Origin: Malania oleifera
Taxonomy: Eukaryota > Streptophyta > Magnoliopsida > Santalales > Ximeniaceae
Assembly (NCBI RefSeq): GCF_029873635.1
Contig: NC_080428.1
Span: 69,001,601 to 69,065,600, forward strand
Reading direction: 5' to 3'
DNA: 64,000 nt
The first letter of the stretch is position 1. Each line of letters opens with the position of its first letter. Positions 23,144 to 34,851 of the stretch are shown one piece after another. The position numbers and the translations under genes are program-made. Below the pieces are notes generated by a model. The model was not told the origin of the DNA and ran no database searches. It worked only from the letters and a program-made list of their open reading frames with translations.

Positions 23144-25414
23144 TGTGACGCCCTTATTTTTCATACCATTTTTTTTTCATATAATCAACATAGATAACTA
23201 TAAATCGGCCACGTCAACCACAGATACCACAATACATAACCCAACCCGAAAGTGGGTACTGGGTATATATTTATACTCATGTACATAATCCTAACAACGA
23301 AAGTTATACGTACATACATACCACAACGAATACACAAAGTACTACCATCCATATATACAAGTTAACCACAAAACTCTAGGGGAATTAAACCTCCCTAGCT
23401 CAAAATACTTACCCTGACTACTCAGGGTATTAGCTCTCCTCTATCACTGGGTCTATCTCGGTTTCCTGAAATATTTAAATGATTGGGTGAGACACATCTC
23501 AGTAAGACGAAATAAATTATCTATAGTGTGTGACAATATGAGATTCATTATATCATAACATATAAGCATATAAGTATTAGTGTCTTCTGAGAAAATATAC
23601 CATTTCACATTTACAATCATATAGATATACAATACAAGCTTTCAAAAGTTTTTACTTTCATTTCCAAAACCATTCATACACAACACACGTTTACTAGCGA
23701 AGTTCTTCAGAATAAGGAAGCTTACCCGCCCATACAAGCAACTTCCCTCTGCCCTGATATCGTCTGCAGCTTAGCCCAATTAACTCGAGTTTAACTATAC
23801 TGATACTCATAAGAGCACTCACCTTACTCAGTAAGCTCTCAGGCAATGTGTTTTACTCCGTTATAATTATTTATTAACTCACGCTATTTCATTTCTCATT
23901 TTATTTCTCGTTTCCATTCTCATTTCATTTCCATTCTCATTTCATTTCCATTTTCATTTCCTTTCCATTTCCTTCTAGCTCATGAGTGTCCCTAGTAATC
24001 AATATACCTATGTTTGTACTCATGGCTGCCTTGAGGATTTTTCCATCACGTCATGCTTCCCCCATGAATAGGGTTGTGTGGCTCGAAGGCTGGACCTAAC
24101 CACGGTTGGTTGACCTGGTTAGGTCAAATATCATCATATATCCCATATCTGTAGTACGACTGGCTGGCCAAAAGCCCTGATTCGGACTAAGGGGGCACAA
24201 CAACTCTACTATACAACTTAGTCTACTGTCACGCCACACACTTCATGAGCCTGTGTGGTTGCACTAACTCCTCTAACAACGTTACCGTGCTCAATATCAC
24301 TACCCATCATCAGGGTCTCCATATCCATCCATTAGGGTTATCACAGCCACATACCAACAATCATTATGTGGTATTGACATTTCATCAATCACATGTCTGT
24401 ATTCCTATTTCGGAATTTCACAATTCAATTCTCACTATTCAATATTTATATTGCAGAATTAACGGTGCAATATTCACATTTCTCATTTCCATATTTCAAT
24501 ATCTATATTTTAGTATTCACATTACCATACATACATTCACATATTCTCCATTTCATATTCTCATAACAATATTCACATATCATTACTCTCATTGCAGCAT
24601 TATCCCTGCAATATTCACATTTTCAGAATACTCATACGATATTCGCATTGCAGTATTTGTGTACCAATATTTTCATTTATCTTTTCCACATTTCATAGTT
24701 TGCATTGCAGTATTAACATTGAAATATTCACATAATCAGTATTCACAACTCATTTCATCTTATAATATCATATACATGTCTCATATTCATCGTTTCTCAT
24801 AAGATTTACATTTTTTAGTACATTCCACATTCATCATTTTCCCCATTTCAAATCTCATATCACATATTCATTATTTCATAATCTCATTTTCCCAAGGTAA
24901 ATCATTTAATCCAGTTTTAACCAATTCAGAGTATAAATCAAATGCCACACAAATTTCATCTGATATTTATATCATAAATAAATTTCAGGTAAAATAACAT
25001 AATAACATTTTCACATATTTCTCGACCCATAATTTTATAAAAAAACTGTTATAATTTATTCCCCTTACCTGACTTACTGAGATTTCACAAAAACACCCAA
25101 TTTCTACGCCTTTCGGCGTTCGCAACCCAAAAACCTACAATTCACATTTTCCCCAAATTATTCAACACAACTCCCATAACAACTTCCATATAACACTTTC
25201 TACATTTCATATACTCCAAATTAACTTAGGAACCCTAAAATACACCATTTACCCTAATTTTGGGATGGTGCTTCGAAACCCCAACTTGAAAATCTGCTCC
25301 ACGTAAGTTGTGGAGAATCTTCCCAGGAACCCCCTGGTGGTTCCTGATCGTCAATCTAGCCTAAAATGAAGCCGAAATTAAGATGGGAAGGAAGATGGGT
25401 CGTGGGTTTGCATG

Positions 25415-25496
<82 letters not shown>

Positions 25497-25823
25497 TGTG
25501 TGTGTGTTTTGTTTGATTAATAACAAATGACTCATGGGATCTCCTTAATATGCCCACTGCATAGAAAATCGTCGCTGATTTTCTATTTAACCAGCTCGAT
25601 TTTTATCATTCACCCGTTACCGTTCTGCGGTAATTTCTCATAACCGTCAACTATTTTCTATCCACTCCAGAAAATCATCGCCGATTTTCTATTAACCGGC
25701 TTCCTTTCTAAAACCGTTGCCGACTATTATGTCCAGAAAACCGTCGCCGATTTTCTCCCTCTTCCAGCCAAAACCCTCCTTTTCTCATTTATTTTTATCA
25801 TTTTATTTTCTCGGGTCTCTACA
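23144..25823 (-). repeat. 5' LTR of element Y
   Basis: 2680 bp. It matches 8759-11412, with indels including a greatly expanded GA tract. Confidence 0.92.
25410..25504. repeat. (GA)n(TG)n tract in the Y 5' LTR
   Basis: About 90 bp of GA with one or two interruptions, then a short TG run. The same site in the other LTR (about 11045-11060) has only a few GA units, so the tract expanded after insertion. Confidence 0.92.
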
Positions 25824-25828
25824 TTATA

Positions 25829-27374
25829 TAACCTTGCCCATTTAGCTTGGGCGTGGCTACAACTGATACCTATCAGGATACTTGGCTTACTCAGTAAGCC
25901 CTCGGGCGAAGAGTTTATTTCGCCCCAATCACACGTAATGTCACAGTATAAAATACATATAATACTTTGCTAAAAATAACTTTCACATGCAAACTATAAC
26001 TCACACCTATATAACTCGAATGGATAAACGACATGCTTCCCCCTATGACGGGTTGTGCGACCCGTAGGGTGGACTTAACCCTAGCTGACCTGCCACTAGG
26101 CTAAGTCAACTATACTGTATATCTGCTAGTACGAATGACCATCCCATAGTTGGTCTAGACTCCAAGTGGGAACTCTACACTTCACTAGCCCACTCGACTA
26201 TTCAAAACCAACACTCTCCCTGAGACGTGTGGTTGCACTAAGTTCTTCATTACTATAATTGCGGTACCGAGTGATCTATGATCCATCGGAGTTCTTAAAC
26301 CATACATTACAATTTGATAAGACTACTCGTGGTCTATATGCCACCATAATTATTTATTATACATGCATTTTTTTCAACCATGCTAGAAAATAATATATTA
26401 TCAACACATTTCTAGTATATCATTATATTAAACCATAAACTCATAACTTTAATTAAACAATAAAATTCTTTCTCATGCTACATGATTTGAGTATTTTTCA
26501 TAATTATATAAACTACTGGAAAACAGGTCATTTAATACCCAAAATCCGTTTTACCGAAAATACTGGTTTAATTATCTCCACCATCTATTTAACTCAAAAT
26601 ATGTATTTAAAGGAAAAACGGAGATAACCAATCCTACTTACTTTAATTCTTTGCAAAATACGTATAATAAATCAAACCAATAATTTTAACTGGTCAAATC
26701 ATTCAGAAAATCTATTACAATAATCTAGAAATCAAATATTTTAATTCAAACAGTTCAACTTTAAAATAACAATTATTATAAAATCTCTAGGCTCACAAAC
26801 ACCAATTTAATTAACTCATAATAATAATAATAATAATCCAAAATCTAATTTTCATATGCCAAAATATTCAGAAAAACGTGTATATAATTCCTGTAATTTC
26901 GTATTACAATTTAATCGGTTAAATTATAAAAATTCCTGACATAATTTATTTTCTTTATCTTAACCTTGGAGTGGTGCCTAGGAAGCCCAAACCTAAAGTC
27001 TGCTCCGATTAACTTGCTAAGGATCGAAGCCGGGACCTTGTGGTGGTGTTTGTTTTTCGATTCGACTTACGAATGAAGAAATAATCTAGAGAAAGAGTGG
27101 GAGAGCGTGAGGAGAGAGAGAGAGTGAGTGTTTCACGGCCATGGGAAAAAGTTTGAAAAAATTTGCTTCTAGAAGAAGCAATCTTATAACCTATATATAT
27201 GTATATTACTTTAACAATAGTAATATTATATTAATATTATATATATATATATACACACACACACATTACTTAATCCATATATTTATATGTATACTTATAT
27301 ATCCATTATATCATTTTTTTTAATTACTTTAATTTAATAATGTTTTAATAATTATTTTTTCCCAAATTATTACA
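25829..27374 (-). repeat. 5' LTR of element X, second part
   Basis: Continues the LTR directly after the right-hand TSD of Y (25824-25828) and matches about 6080-7661. It ends in TTACA, followed by the AGTGG TSD. Contains (AT)n and (AC)n tracts at about 27239-27266. Confidence 0.9.
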
Positions 27375-27379
27375 AGTGG

Positions 27380-28560
27380 CATAGATTGGAACACCTTGCT
27401 TTAGCCCTATGGTTAGGACTATAATTGCAATCGCAATTCCACGAAACACCACGAAGCATTGCAAGTCTGTAACGATCCAACTAGTCATACTAGTATTTCA
27501 AGCCATAGCAATTGGACTTTGGCATGCAAACAATCCACTGCAAAGCATTGGATTGTAGAGACTTATTGCCTATGGGAAGACCTCCTTCGGGAGTAGTCAT
27601 GTCATGTGTTCGTAGGCCATGAACAATTGATTGGAATGTGGAACATGCATACATCTCAAGCTTTGATGAATAAGAAGTCAATCTATATAAAGAGAACAAG
27701 TAGAATGAATGTATTTCCGAATAATTTTAAGATATTTGTAGTTTTTTAAAGAAGATAACAAAATTGCATCTAAAAACATGCATAAGAAAGCTTATAGTGC
27801 AACATGAAATACTTTGGTCATAGTGCATGATGTGCCTAGTTGGGAGAAATATAAAACAATGAGGGTCTGGTCTTTATAGGGGTTGCTAAGATGATTTCCA
27901 TCACTATCAATCTTTATTATATGCCCAAGCATGACTACAAAAAATTTAACAATTATAGTTAAGGTCCAAAAATTCATACGATTGTATTGAAAGGAAGGTA
28001 TCATAGATGCCAATTAATGGACAGAATATAAGGTCATTGTATTGTGAATTTTTACTCTACCTATCCGCCCTAGCCTTGCTCCACCTTTTAATATAATATA
28101 ATTTAATTCTTAAAGAATTCACTAAAAAGATATATCATTTTATGAAATTTAGAAATTATGTAACACCTTATGATGATTTAGTATATTGATATTTATCCTA
28201 TTATGATAGTCTGACTCTATCACCATTGTTAATATTGGGAAGTCCTTGAACATATTAAATATACATGAGTATGGATCAACTTGACCCAAAATCGTAAGTG
28301 ACTAGGTCTTAGCCCAACTATATGTATAAACCCCTTATCCTTTTTTTAATTTTTGATGTGGGACAACTTTTATAAATAATATAATTTGCAACATGTCATT
28401 TTAACTAATTGTACATATTAAAAATGTTACAAAAAGTATTATTAAAATATAATAATTATAAAATTTAATTTCTAATTATTCAACAAAAAAATTAACAAAA
28501 GAAACTAAAAATTAAGCCACACATCTATTTATTTATTATGGATACTAACAATAGAAACTA
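27380..28560. other. Gene-free DNA upstream of CYP23
   Basis: Right flank of X and the region upstream of the cyclophilin gene. AT-rich, no recognised domain or RNA gene. The last few hundred bases would include the CYP23 promoter, but I see no convincing single TATA box. Confidence 0.5.
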
Positions 28561-28771
28561 AAAATTAAGACACACAACTATTTGTTATATATATATATTG
28601 ACAAATGTAGTGTTCTCAATTATTTTTTCTACACCACGATAGAGAAGCTTCTTCTTGTACACATTGCCAACATTGGCCTGCTGGGTTTGGGGGAGTTGAC
28701 TCGCGTTACTGCCATAGACAAGGGAAGAATTTAAGAATTGAGACGAGTCGGCGAAGAAAATTTGATCAAAA

Positions 28772-30612
28772 ATGGGGGAAGTGATGGGTGCATTGGTAAA
28801 CATTTGGATCATGGGGTGTCTCTGTTTGACTGGCGTTGGCGCATTGTCCTCAGATCCCCAACTCGGATCGGCTCGGGTCGTTTTTCAGGTTCTCTCTCTC
28901 TCTCTCTCTCTCTCCCTCCCTCACAACACCAGCTTCTTCTTAGTCTGTAATATGACCTAATTTTGGGATGTTCGGCATTTTACTTTGCTATCAGTGGAAA
29001 CCCAGTTGTTGTTTTCGTCTGTAATTTGGCTTCGAATGCGAAGTTCTCTAAATTCGGTGAAAAGGGTCGCTCACGTTTCTATTTGACAAACCTTTCAGAT
29101 GGTTTTCGAGTAGTTTCTAGCTTTGCGGTTATGCATAATTAACCCATTTAGCCAACATTTCGTACGGTGGTTTGATATGGAAAGTCACACATAAGGAATT
29201 AAGGATGATCATTTTTTGTTTCCTCTAGCTGTGTCACGGAGGTGTGGCGAAAGGGTGGCTGACTGCATGCTGATATTCGCAGTACATCAGTAGCGAAAGG
29301 TGTCCTGTTCAATTGTGCTTGATTTCATGCAAAAATGTGTGTTATAATTGCGAATTTGCTTGGGCTCTCTGCTCAAATTATCAACTTTGTTTGGAAATCA
29401 CTTCAAATTACTGGTTCTCACGCTTAACAAAGCATGAACCAATTGGGGTAACAAGTAACATTTGCCTGTGTTGTAATGAAGTTCTGGTGGAGACAAATCA
29501 TATAATAAATTGTTTTCTATGGTACTCCTATTTGCTGATAGGCCCTTGATGATGGTATCATCTGATGCTCATCCTGTGCCTATGTAACTTTGGCTCTTGA
29601 ATGTAATTGCATATGCAGTAAGTGGAAAGTAGTCAATATAGAATATGTAAGGAGCATTTAACATGGTTTGGGTTCTTGCATGGTAGTCTAAATAGTGCTT
29701 TAGTAGGAAAGGTTGATTTGGTTGTGGTCATTAATAGTAGAAAGGAGAGTGGTCAGCTAGGGAAAACATGGATTTCGTGGTAAGGGAAAGGATTTGATGA
29801 GTCTTCAACTTTAGGCAAATGTTGGCTCATAGAATGATTGAAAATGAGTCATGTGGTCAAACCCAAATAGGAGGACGTAAGTCTTTCTTCCAGATAGAGA
29901 TTATTCAAGAAGACAAGTTGAAAAATAGAAACTACTTCTTACCTTGAAAATCAATTTGGGTGGGCTTTGGATGGATTCAACTTCAGTTCAGCATCAATGA
30001 CTGGTCTGATATTCACTTAACTAATTTGAATACATTGGTGAACAAAAAGGCCTTCATATGGATTAATTTAAAATCCTCTGAACTTTGTTAATTCATGCTT
30101 TGAAATTATGCACTTTGGCATTCTATCTCATAAAAATTGTTGTTAGAACTCCAGGCACATAGTCCTTAAACATCCACATTGTTTATGATGTGTTTCTAAG
30201 TGCAATGACTCATGCTTTATCATTGATGAGGTTTTAAACCAGTTGGGTGCATTTTTCTTGCAGACAAATTATGGGGATATTGAGTTTGGTTTCTTCCCTG
30301 GTGTCGCACCTCGAACCGTTGAGCACATTTTTAAACTTGTTCGCTTGGGATGTTATAATACCAATCACTTCTTCCGGGTAGTAACTGAGACCTAAGAAAA
30401 TTTTAACTTATTGTTATGCATACGGCCATAAGAATTTCATTTATATATGTAAATTGGGTACAGGTTGATAAGGGCTTTGTTGCCCAAGTGGCAGATGTTG
30501 TAGGTGGAAGAACAGCACCTATGAATGAAGAGCAGAGGATGGAAGCTGAAAAGACTGTTGTTGGTGAATTTAGTGATGTCAAACATGTTCGAGGTATTCT
30601 TTCCATGGGGAG
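28772..30612 (+). CDS. CYP23: CYP23-type cyclophilin (peptidyl-prolyl cis-trans isomerase), exons 1-3 only
   Basis: Exons are 28772-28888, 30264-30377 and 30464-30612, with GT donors and AG acceptors at all seen borders. Exon 1 (39 codons) gives a hydrophobic N-terminal segment typical of a secretory signal or anchor, then SSDPQLGSARVVFQ. Exon 2 (38 codons) gives TNYGDIEFGFFPGVAP and NTNHFFR, the start of the cyclophilin fold. Exon 3 (49 codons plus two bases) gives VDKGFVAQVAD and VKHVRGILSMGR. Order and wording match plant CYP23, which has about 220-230 residues; about 126 are present. The part that should follow (the YDDP region onwards, including much of the active-site fold) is not found anywhere in the rest of the window, where intron 3 runs into nested transposons. 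No stop or frameshift is seen in the three exons. The start is the first ATG giving the hydrophobic leader. The gene may continue beyond the right edge through a giant intron, or be truncated. Confidence 0.88.
28889..30263 (+). other. CYP23 intron 1
   Basis: 1375 bp with GT and AG ends. A pyrimidine (TC)n run begins about 4 bp after the donor at 28893-28921. No other gene was recognised inside. Confidence 0.8.
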
Positions 30613-31053
30613 GTAATTTTTATTAATTAATTAATTTATTGTGCTATGTTGTTAAGAGTGCTTTGTGCCAGCTGTTGGCATCTTCAGAAACTTGTTTAAG
30701 CAACACTTGTTCATCCCCAACCCTGTCCAATACTTCTTGTGCTCTTATAAAAGTTTCCAAACTTCAAAGGCATACCAGAATATGTTCCAGAATATGTTGT
30801 CATAAATTTTTGTCTAGGAACCTATTCTCTTATTATGTTGTTCCTTATGTTACAGCACTCTTAACCAGTGTTATTTTTCTAGATCATGTAGAATGATGGA
30901 AAAGGATTCATATAGCGAACTCCAGCTAGTGGGATTGGTTATTTTTGCAGATTTGCTATTTTATTTTCTATAGTTCTTTCTTACAAACCCCACATACACA
31001 CACAACATTGGCAAAGGTATTTAAGGCTTGTGTTGTATCTTTTTGGTAGTAGA
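30613..31053 (+). other. Start of CYP23 intron 3
   Basis: Begins with GTAATTTT after the AG of a split Arg codon. T-rich, no coding feature. The left end of element G lies near 31050. Confidence 0.65.
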
Positions 31054-31566
31054 TGTGTCAGACGCCTTATTTATACATTTGAGTGCAGTAGCTACACATT
31101 TGAGTGCAGTATGTTTGTCTCTATGATGGATGACCATCTACATCCCCCAGGCTGCCCATTCGGCGCACGTATTTTAGGCGTAGGTTTAAAGGTTTGGAAA
31201 ATAGTGTGTATGGAGGACCGCTTTGTGTTTCATAGTGACTTCCTTTAGTATTTTGTAATTATGTGTTTAGTTGGGCGGTTTTTGTAAACATGTATTAGTT
31301 GTTTTTGTGGTTTGAGTGCTGGAATGCAAGTTGATGCATAGTTATTGCTCTGAATCTGATTGCCTCAGTTTCCCTCTCTCCGTCTCTCTCTCTCTCTCTC
31401 TCACCCCCGCAGGCTTCCTCTTCTTCTTCCTTCTTCTTCTGCCTCCTCTTTCTTCTTCCTTCCCCAACTCTATTCTGGTTCTATCTTCCTCCTGCTGCTG
31501 CTGCTTCTTCTTCTCTTCTCTCAATTCTCTCTCCCTATATCTAAATTCTCTCACTTGTCCTATGTC
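31054..31566 (+). repeat. Probable 5' LTR of element G
   Basis: Inferred from a TG start (TGTCAGACGCC) and a primer-like site right after it. It ends in a pyrimidine-rich block with (TC)n at about 31376-31402. There is no second copy in the window, so the borders are tentative. Confidence 0.4.
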
Positions 31567-31570
31567 AAAT

Positions 31571-31585
31571 TGGTACTAGAGTCCA
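31571..31585 (+). promoter_or_regulatory. Degenerate primer-binding site of element G
   Basis: TGGTACTAGAGTCC resembles the tRNA-Met site TGGTATCAGAGCC with a few changes. Confidence 0.45.
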
Positions 31586-32690
31586 CCACCATCACCATGC
31601 AGCTGTTCAAAATAGCGGAGAATTGAACACTGTTCATCTGCAACTTCCCAGAAAATTACAGTTGTGCCTGTGTTACAAACTCTGCTTTCCAGGTTTTATT
31701 TTATCACACCACCTTCATCATCAAAATCAGACACTACCAAAACCCCCTTCCTTGCACTTTCACCTCCACCCGAGGAGGGGTGTGGCCACATGCGCCACTT
31801 GAAACTGCCCCAGTCAACTGTCTGTCTGAATCTCCCATTTCCTGCTATTTCCTTTATGCACAGCTGTCCTCACTTTAATCCCCACGCCTTGATCTATCAT
31901 CAGCTGGAACAACATCCAGAGGCCCATTGCCCATGGCTCACGTGCCCCATGTGCGGGCCATGCGCACGGGAAGTTACTGGATTCCCCCTGTTTTGCCCAG
32001 ACTCATGATATATTGCCTCCAGCTTCAAAAAATTGGATTTTCCCCTGATATTTTGCAGTTTTTTACTCATGATATATTGCTTCCAGCTTCAAAAATTTGG
32101 ATTTTTTCCTGATATTTTGGAGTTTTTTAAGTGAAAATTGAATTGTCAAGCTTGATTCACATTTCTAAGGTCAAATTCTGCCTAATCTTGGGCTGCCAAA
32201 TTAAATTCATGAGTTATGAAACCTTGACAGCATTCAGATTGGGGCGCAGCTGCTGTTCAAAGGCTGTTTCTTGAGGATCTGAGAATAGGGTTGAGAAGTT
32301 GCTTGCCTTACCTTGAGAATTTGATGGTAAACTCAATTTGTGCTCAATTTGGTGAGGCAATCAAATTCTCATATTTTCTTGACTAATGTTTGTATGATTA
32401 GGGGAAATTTGTAAATGCATATTTCCAAGTTTCTTGTTACCATTTGAAGTTAAAAAAAAATCTGCCCTCTATCTTGTGAGTTCCCCTTGTTCATTCTCAT
32501 TTGAATCCTTGTTCATGCCCATACCTAGTTATTTACTTGTTGCCATGTCATGTGAGACCATGTCAATTCATATGCATTATATTCCATAGCTTCTTCATGT
32601 GTGTGCATTGTATTTAGGATTTATATCACTTGTATTCAAGTTTAGTCTAGTAGTCCTCCGCAGCATCATGCACCATGTTGCATTAACCAT
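31586..32690 (+). other. Leader region of element G
   Basis: About 1.1 kb without recognised coding sequence. Contains a 64-bp tandem duplication (separate entry). Confidence 0.5.
32001..32128. repeat. 64-bp tandem duplication
   Basis: Two near-identical copies in tandem, starting ACTCATGATATATTGC at 32001 and 32065, with a few substitutions. Confidence 0.88.
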
Positions 32691-33760
32691 GGTTACCAAC
32701 AAAAACATTGAGACCAATCCTATTGAACTTGCACCAAATGATACCGAATCCTTGTCTGTTCAATTAGACACTCTTCAGGAGTTTGTGGACCAAGTTGAGC
32801 ACCCAAACAACATTTTAACCAAGTCATGAAGATGTTATGTAATGGCTTGTTGTAGAAGACATAAAACCATTAGTTAGGAACCCTAATGAGTCCCCTTTAG
32901 CAGGGTCTGCCTAGGGTATTCTTCCTACACCAGGAGTTCCTTTAGCACCTAATGATATGAGTTAGACTCTAAAATGAATTGGTAGGCTAGTTCAACCCCT
33001 CTAACCTCAGGTCAATCTAGAGTCTAGGTTTGAGGAAGGCAACCTTGAGGAGTTTAATGATGTAGGATACCAATCTAACCCTAGGCATGCTTGACATTCC
33101 CCTAGGCAAGGTTGGGAAGACTATGGAGATGCTACAGAAAGGGTCAAGGTAGATGTGCATGCCTATGATGGGAAATTAGACCCAAGCTCCTTTTTAGATT
33201 GGATATTGGTGATGGAGGATTTCTTTAGTTGGTACCGTATACGAGATGAGGACTTTTTTTCAGTTTGCTAAGATTAAACTTGTAGGACCAGCAAAGACGT
33301 ATTGGCAAATTGTGCAACAAAGCCTGGAATGGTTGGGTGAACCTCCTATCACACAGTGGGAAGCGACGAGGCAATGATTGAAAGGAAAGTACATCTATTC
33401 TTCTTTTAAGAGCCAGTTGTTTTGTGAGCTTTTGAACCATAAACAAACCACTATTGCAACCAGCTACATTGATCGATTTGAGGAGTTGATGCTTAGGAGT
33501 GATATTGTTGAGGTCATAGCTCACATTGTAGGTTTGTCAATGGATGTAAGAAGATGTTAGGCGAGAGGTTAAGTTGTTCTCTCTATAGTATTCAGAGGTT
33601 GCTTATCAAAATGCTCTTGCCATTGGAAAGTATCCCAAGAACTCTTGTAGGTCTTAATCTCAGGTGAGTGAGTCTTGTCATTCCAAATCCTTTACTTAAT
33701 CTAGGCCTGCCATCCCTCACTCTGCCCCTAGATAGAGTTCTGTGAAGTAGATAGAGTACT
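32690..33760 (+). pseudogene. G gag remnant
   Basis: An ATG at 32689 opens a short Asn/Glu/Thr-rich N-terminus. From about 33150 broken frames give VDVHAYDGKLDPSSFLDW, then LLNHKQTTIATSYIDRFEEL and MLRSDIVE, the retrotransposon gag domain of Ty3/gypsy elements. Gag forms the particle that packages element RNA. Several stops and a frameshift near 33250-33370. Confidence 0.8.
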
Positions 33761-34309
33761 AGATTCACATCATGTTGTTCGCTCTAGTGCATGGTTTTAA
33801 ATAGTGGTCGTAGGTAACGTTGCGTAATGGTCATAGGATGCATGGAGAAGCAGACATTACATAATGGGAAGCAGTTGTAGCTGTCGTGAATTTTTTTCAT
33901 GCATGCACAACTATGTCAAAATTGAGGAATAATGATGGAATCCTTTAAAACATGATTTTTAATGAATTTTGACTGCTTTTATTCAACCTACAAACACTTT
34001 TTAAATAGGTAACATGATTTTTATATTAATTTCAGGGTGCTGTTTACATAACAAAAGCATATTCTTTATAGTATTCACTTATTTAATGACTCAAAAATTT
34101 AGAAATATAATTTAAATTGACAACCAATTAATTAGAGACATAAAATGAATATGCATATACACACACATGATTCATCAATATCAATATAATATTATAACAC
34201 AAGTAGGCAATTTAGGCTCATTAAGTAAATTAATACTAAATAGATAGTACTCTTCTCATATTGTAATAATTGTTTTTAATAGTTGCATATATATTTGTTT
34301 TTGCCAAAA

Positions 34310-34850
34310 TTTATCTGAGAGAAATTGGATCAATCACGACTTTGATCACCTACTGAGAATGAGAGACAAACGGCTTGGAGGACCTAGGGTGTACTCTGGG
34401 GGATTACTCCAATGCCTAAGTCAGGGAATTTGGAAGCATTATATGATTGCAATAGTAAAGAAGTGAATGATAGTGAGATGAGATGCCTTACCTTCTTTAA
34501 GGGGTCATTTTTATAGGCATTTAGGATACCTCCCTATTGATTTTCCTACTAATGGATCGTAGGAGTTATATTTTGACTATGAATATGTTACTAAGGAATA
34601 AAGATTGGCGTGCTAACCCTTTGCTTGAATTAATGGACGTTACCTCCTTTCCATTAATCTCTTGATGTCTTTTCATTTTTTGGTTTTATATAAGTTAATG
34701 CCTAGTTTAATGCCGGGGTCTCTTTTTAGTTCTATTATTTGCCTTCGTAATCTCGAGTCTTAACCTTTTTGGCTCAAGAGTATATTGTATTTATTATAAG
34801 TCTTTGTATTATCATGAGATTTGGATTAAGTCATTAAATTGGCATCTTTG
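34310..34850 (-). repeat. Probable LTR fragment of a gypsy-type element
   Basis: Contains a block around 34320-34440 (GATCACCTACTGAGAATGAG, then CTTGGAGGACCTAGGGTG) of a kind common in minus-strand gypsy LTRs. It abuts the tandem array. Borders are not defined. Confidence 0.3.
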
Positions 34851-34851
34851 G

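Larger units (their letters stand above)
8759..25823 (-). mobile_element. Element Y: degenerate Tekay/Del-like chromovirus (Ty3/gypsy)
   Basis: Long LTRs at 8759-11412 and 23144-25823 start TGTGACGCC and end CTCTACA on the plus strand. The TSD is TTATG at 8754-8758 and TTATA at 25824-25828, one mismatch, inside the LTR of X. On the minus strand the order is primer site, gag with a CCHC knuckle, protease, RT, RNase H, integrase and a chromodomain remnant, which is the Ty3/gypsy order with the chromovirus tail. Many stops and frameshifts make it non-functional. Removing solo LTRs A and B (with C) leaves about 5.1 kb of internal sequence, a normal size. Protein texture of RT and the C-terminal region fits the Tekay/Del clade. 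Confidence 0.92.
5553..27374 (-). mobile_element. Element X: non-autonomous LTR retrotransposon (split by nested element Y)
   Basis: Two long terminal repeats (5553-7661, and 8231-8758 continued at 25829-27374) flank an internal region of only about 569 bp. The element is bordered by a 5-bp TSD, AGTGG, at 5548-5552 and 27375-27379. A tRNA-Met-type primer site lies next to the right LTR and a polypurine tract next to the left LTR, both on the minus strand, so the element reads leftwards. The internal region has no gag or pol. Sequences next to its primer site and polypurine tract resemble those of Y, so X is probably a deletion derivative of a related chromovirus family mobilised in trans. Its 5' LTR was later split by Y at a site whose duplication is still readable. 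Confidence 0.9.

Noticed and set aside
28100..28420. Possible MITE or promoter element upstream of CYP23
   Set aside because: No clear inverted ends or TSD could be found by eye.
31316..31626. Ser/Leu-rich frames around a (TC)n block
   Set aside because: Translation of a pyrimidine tract in the likely 5' LTR of G.
31640..32000. Proline- and cysteine-rich frame of 114 codons in the G leader
   Set aside because: No match to a known domain and it lies between primer site and gag; treated as leader.
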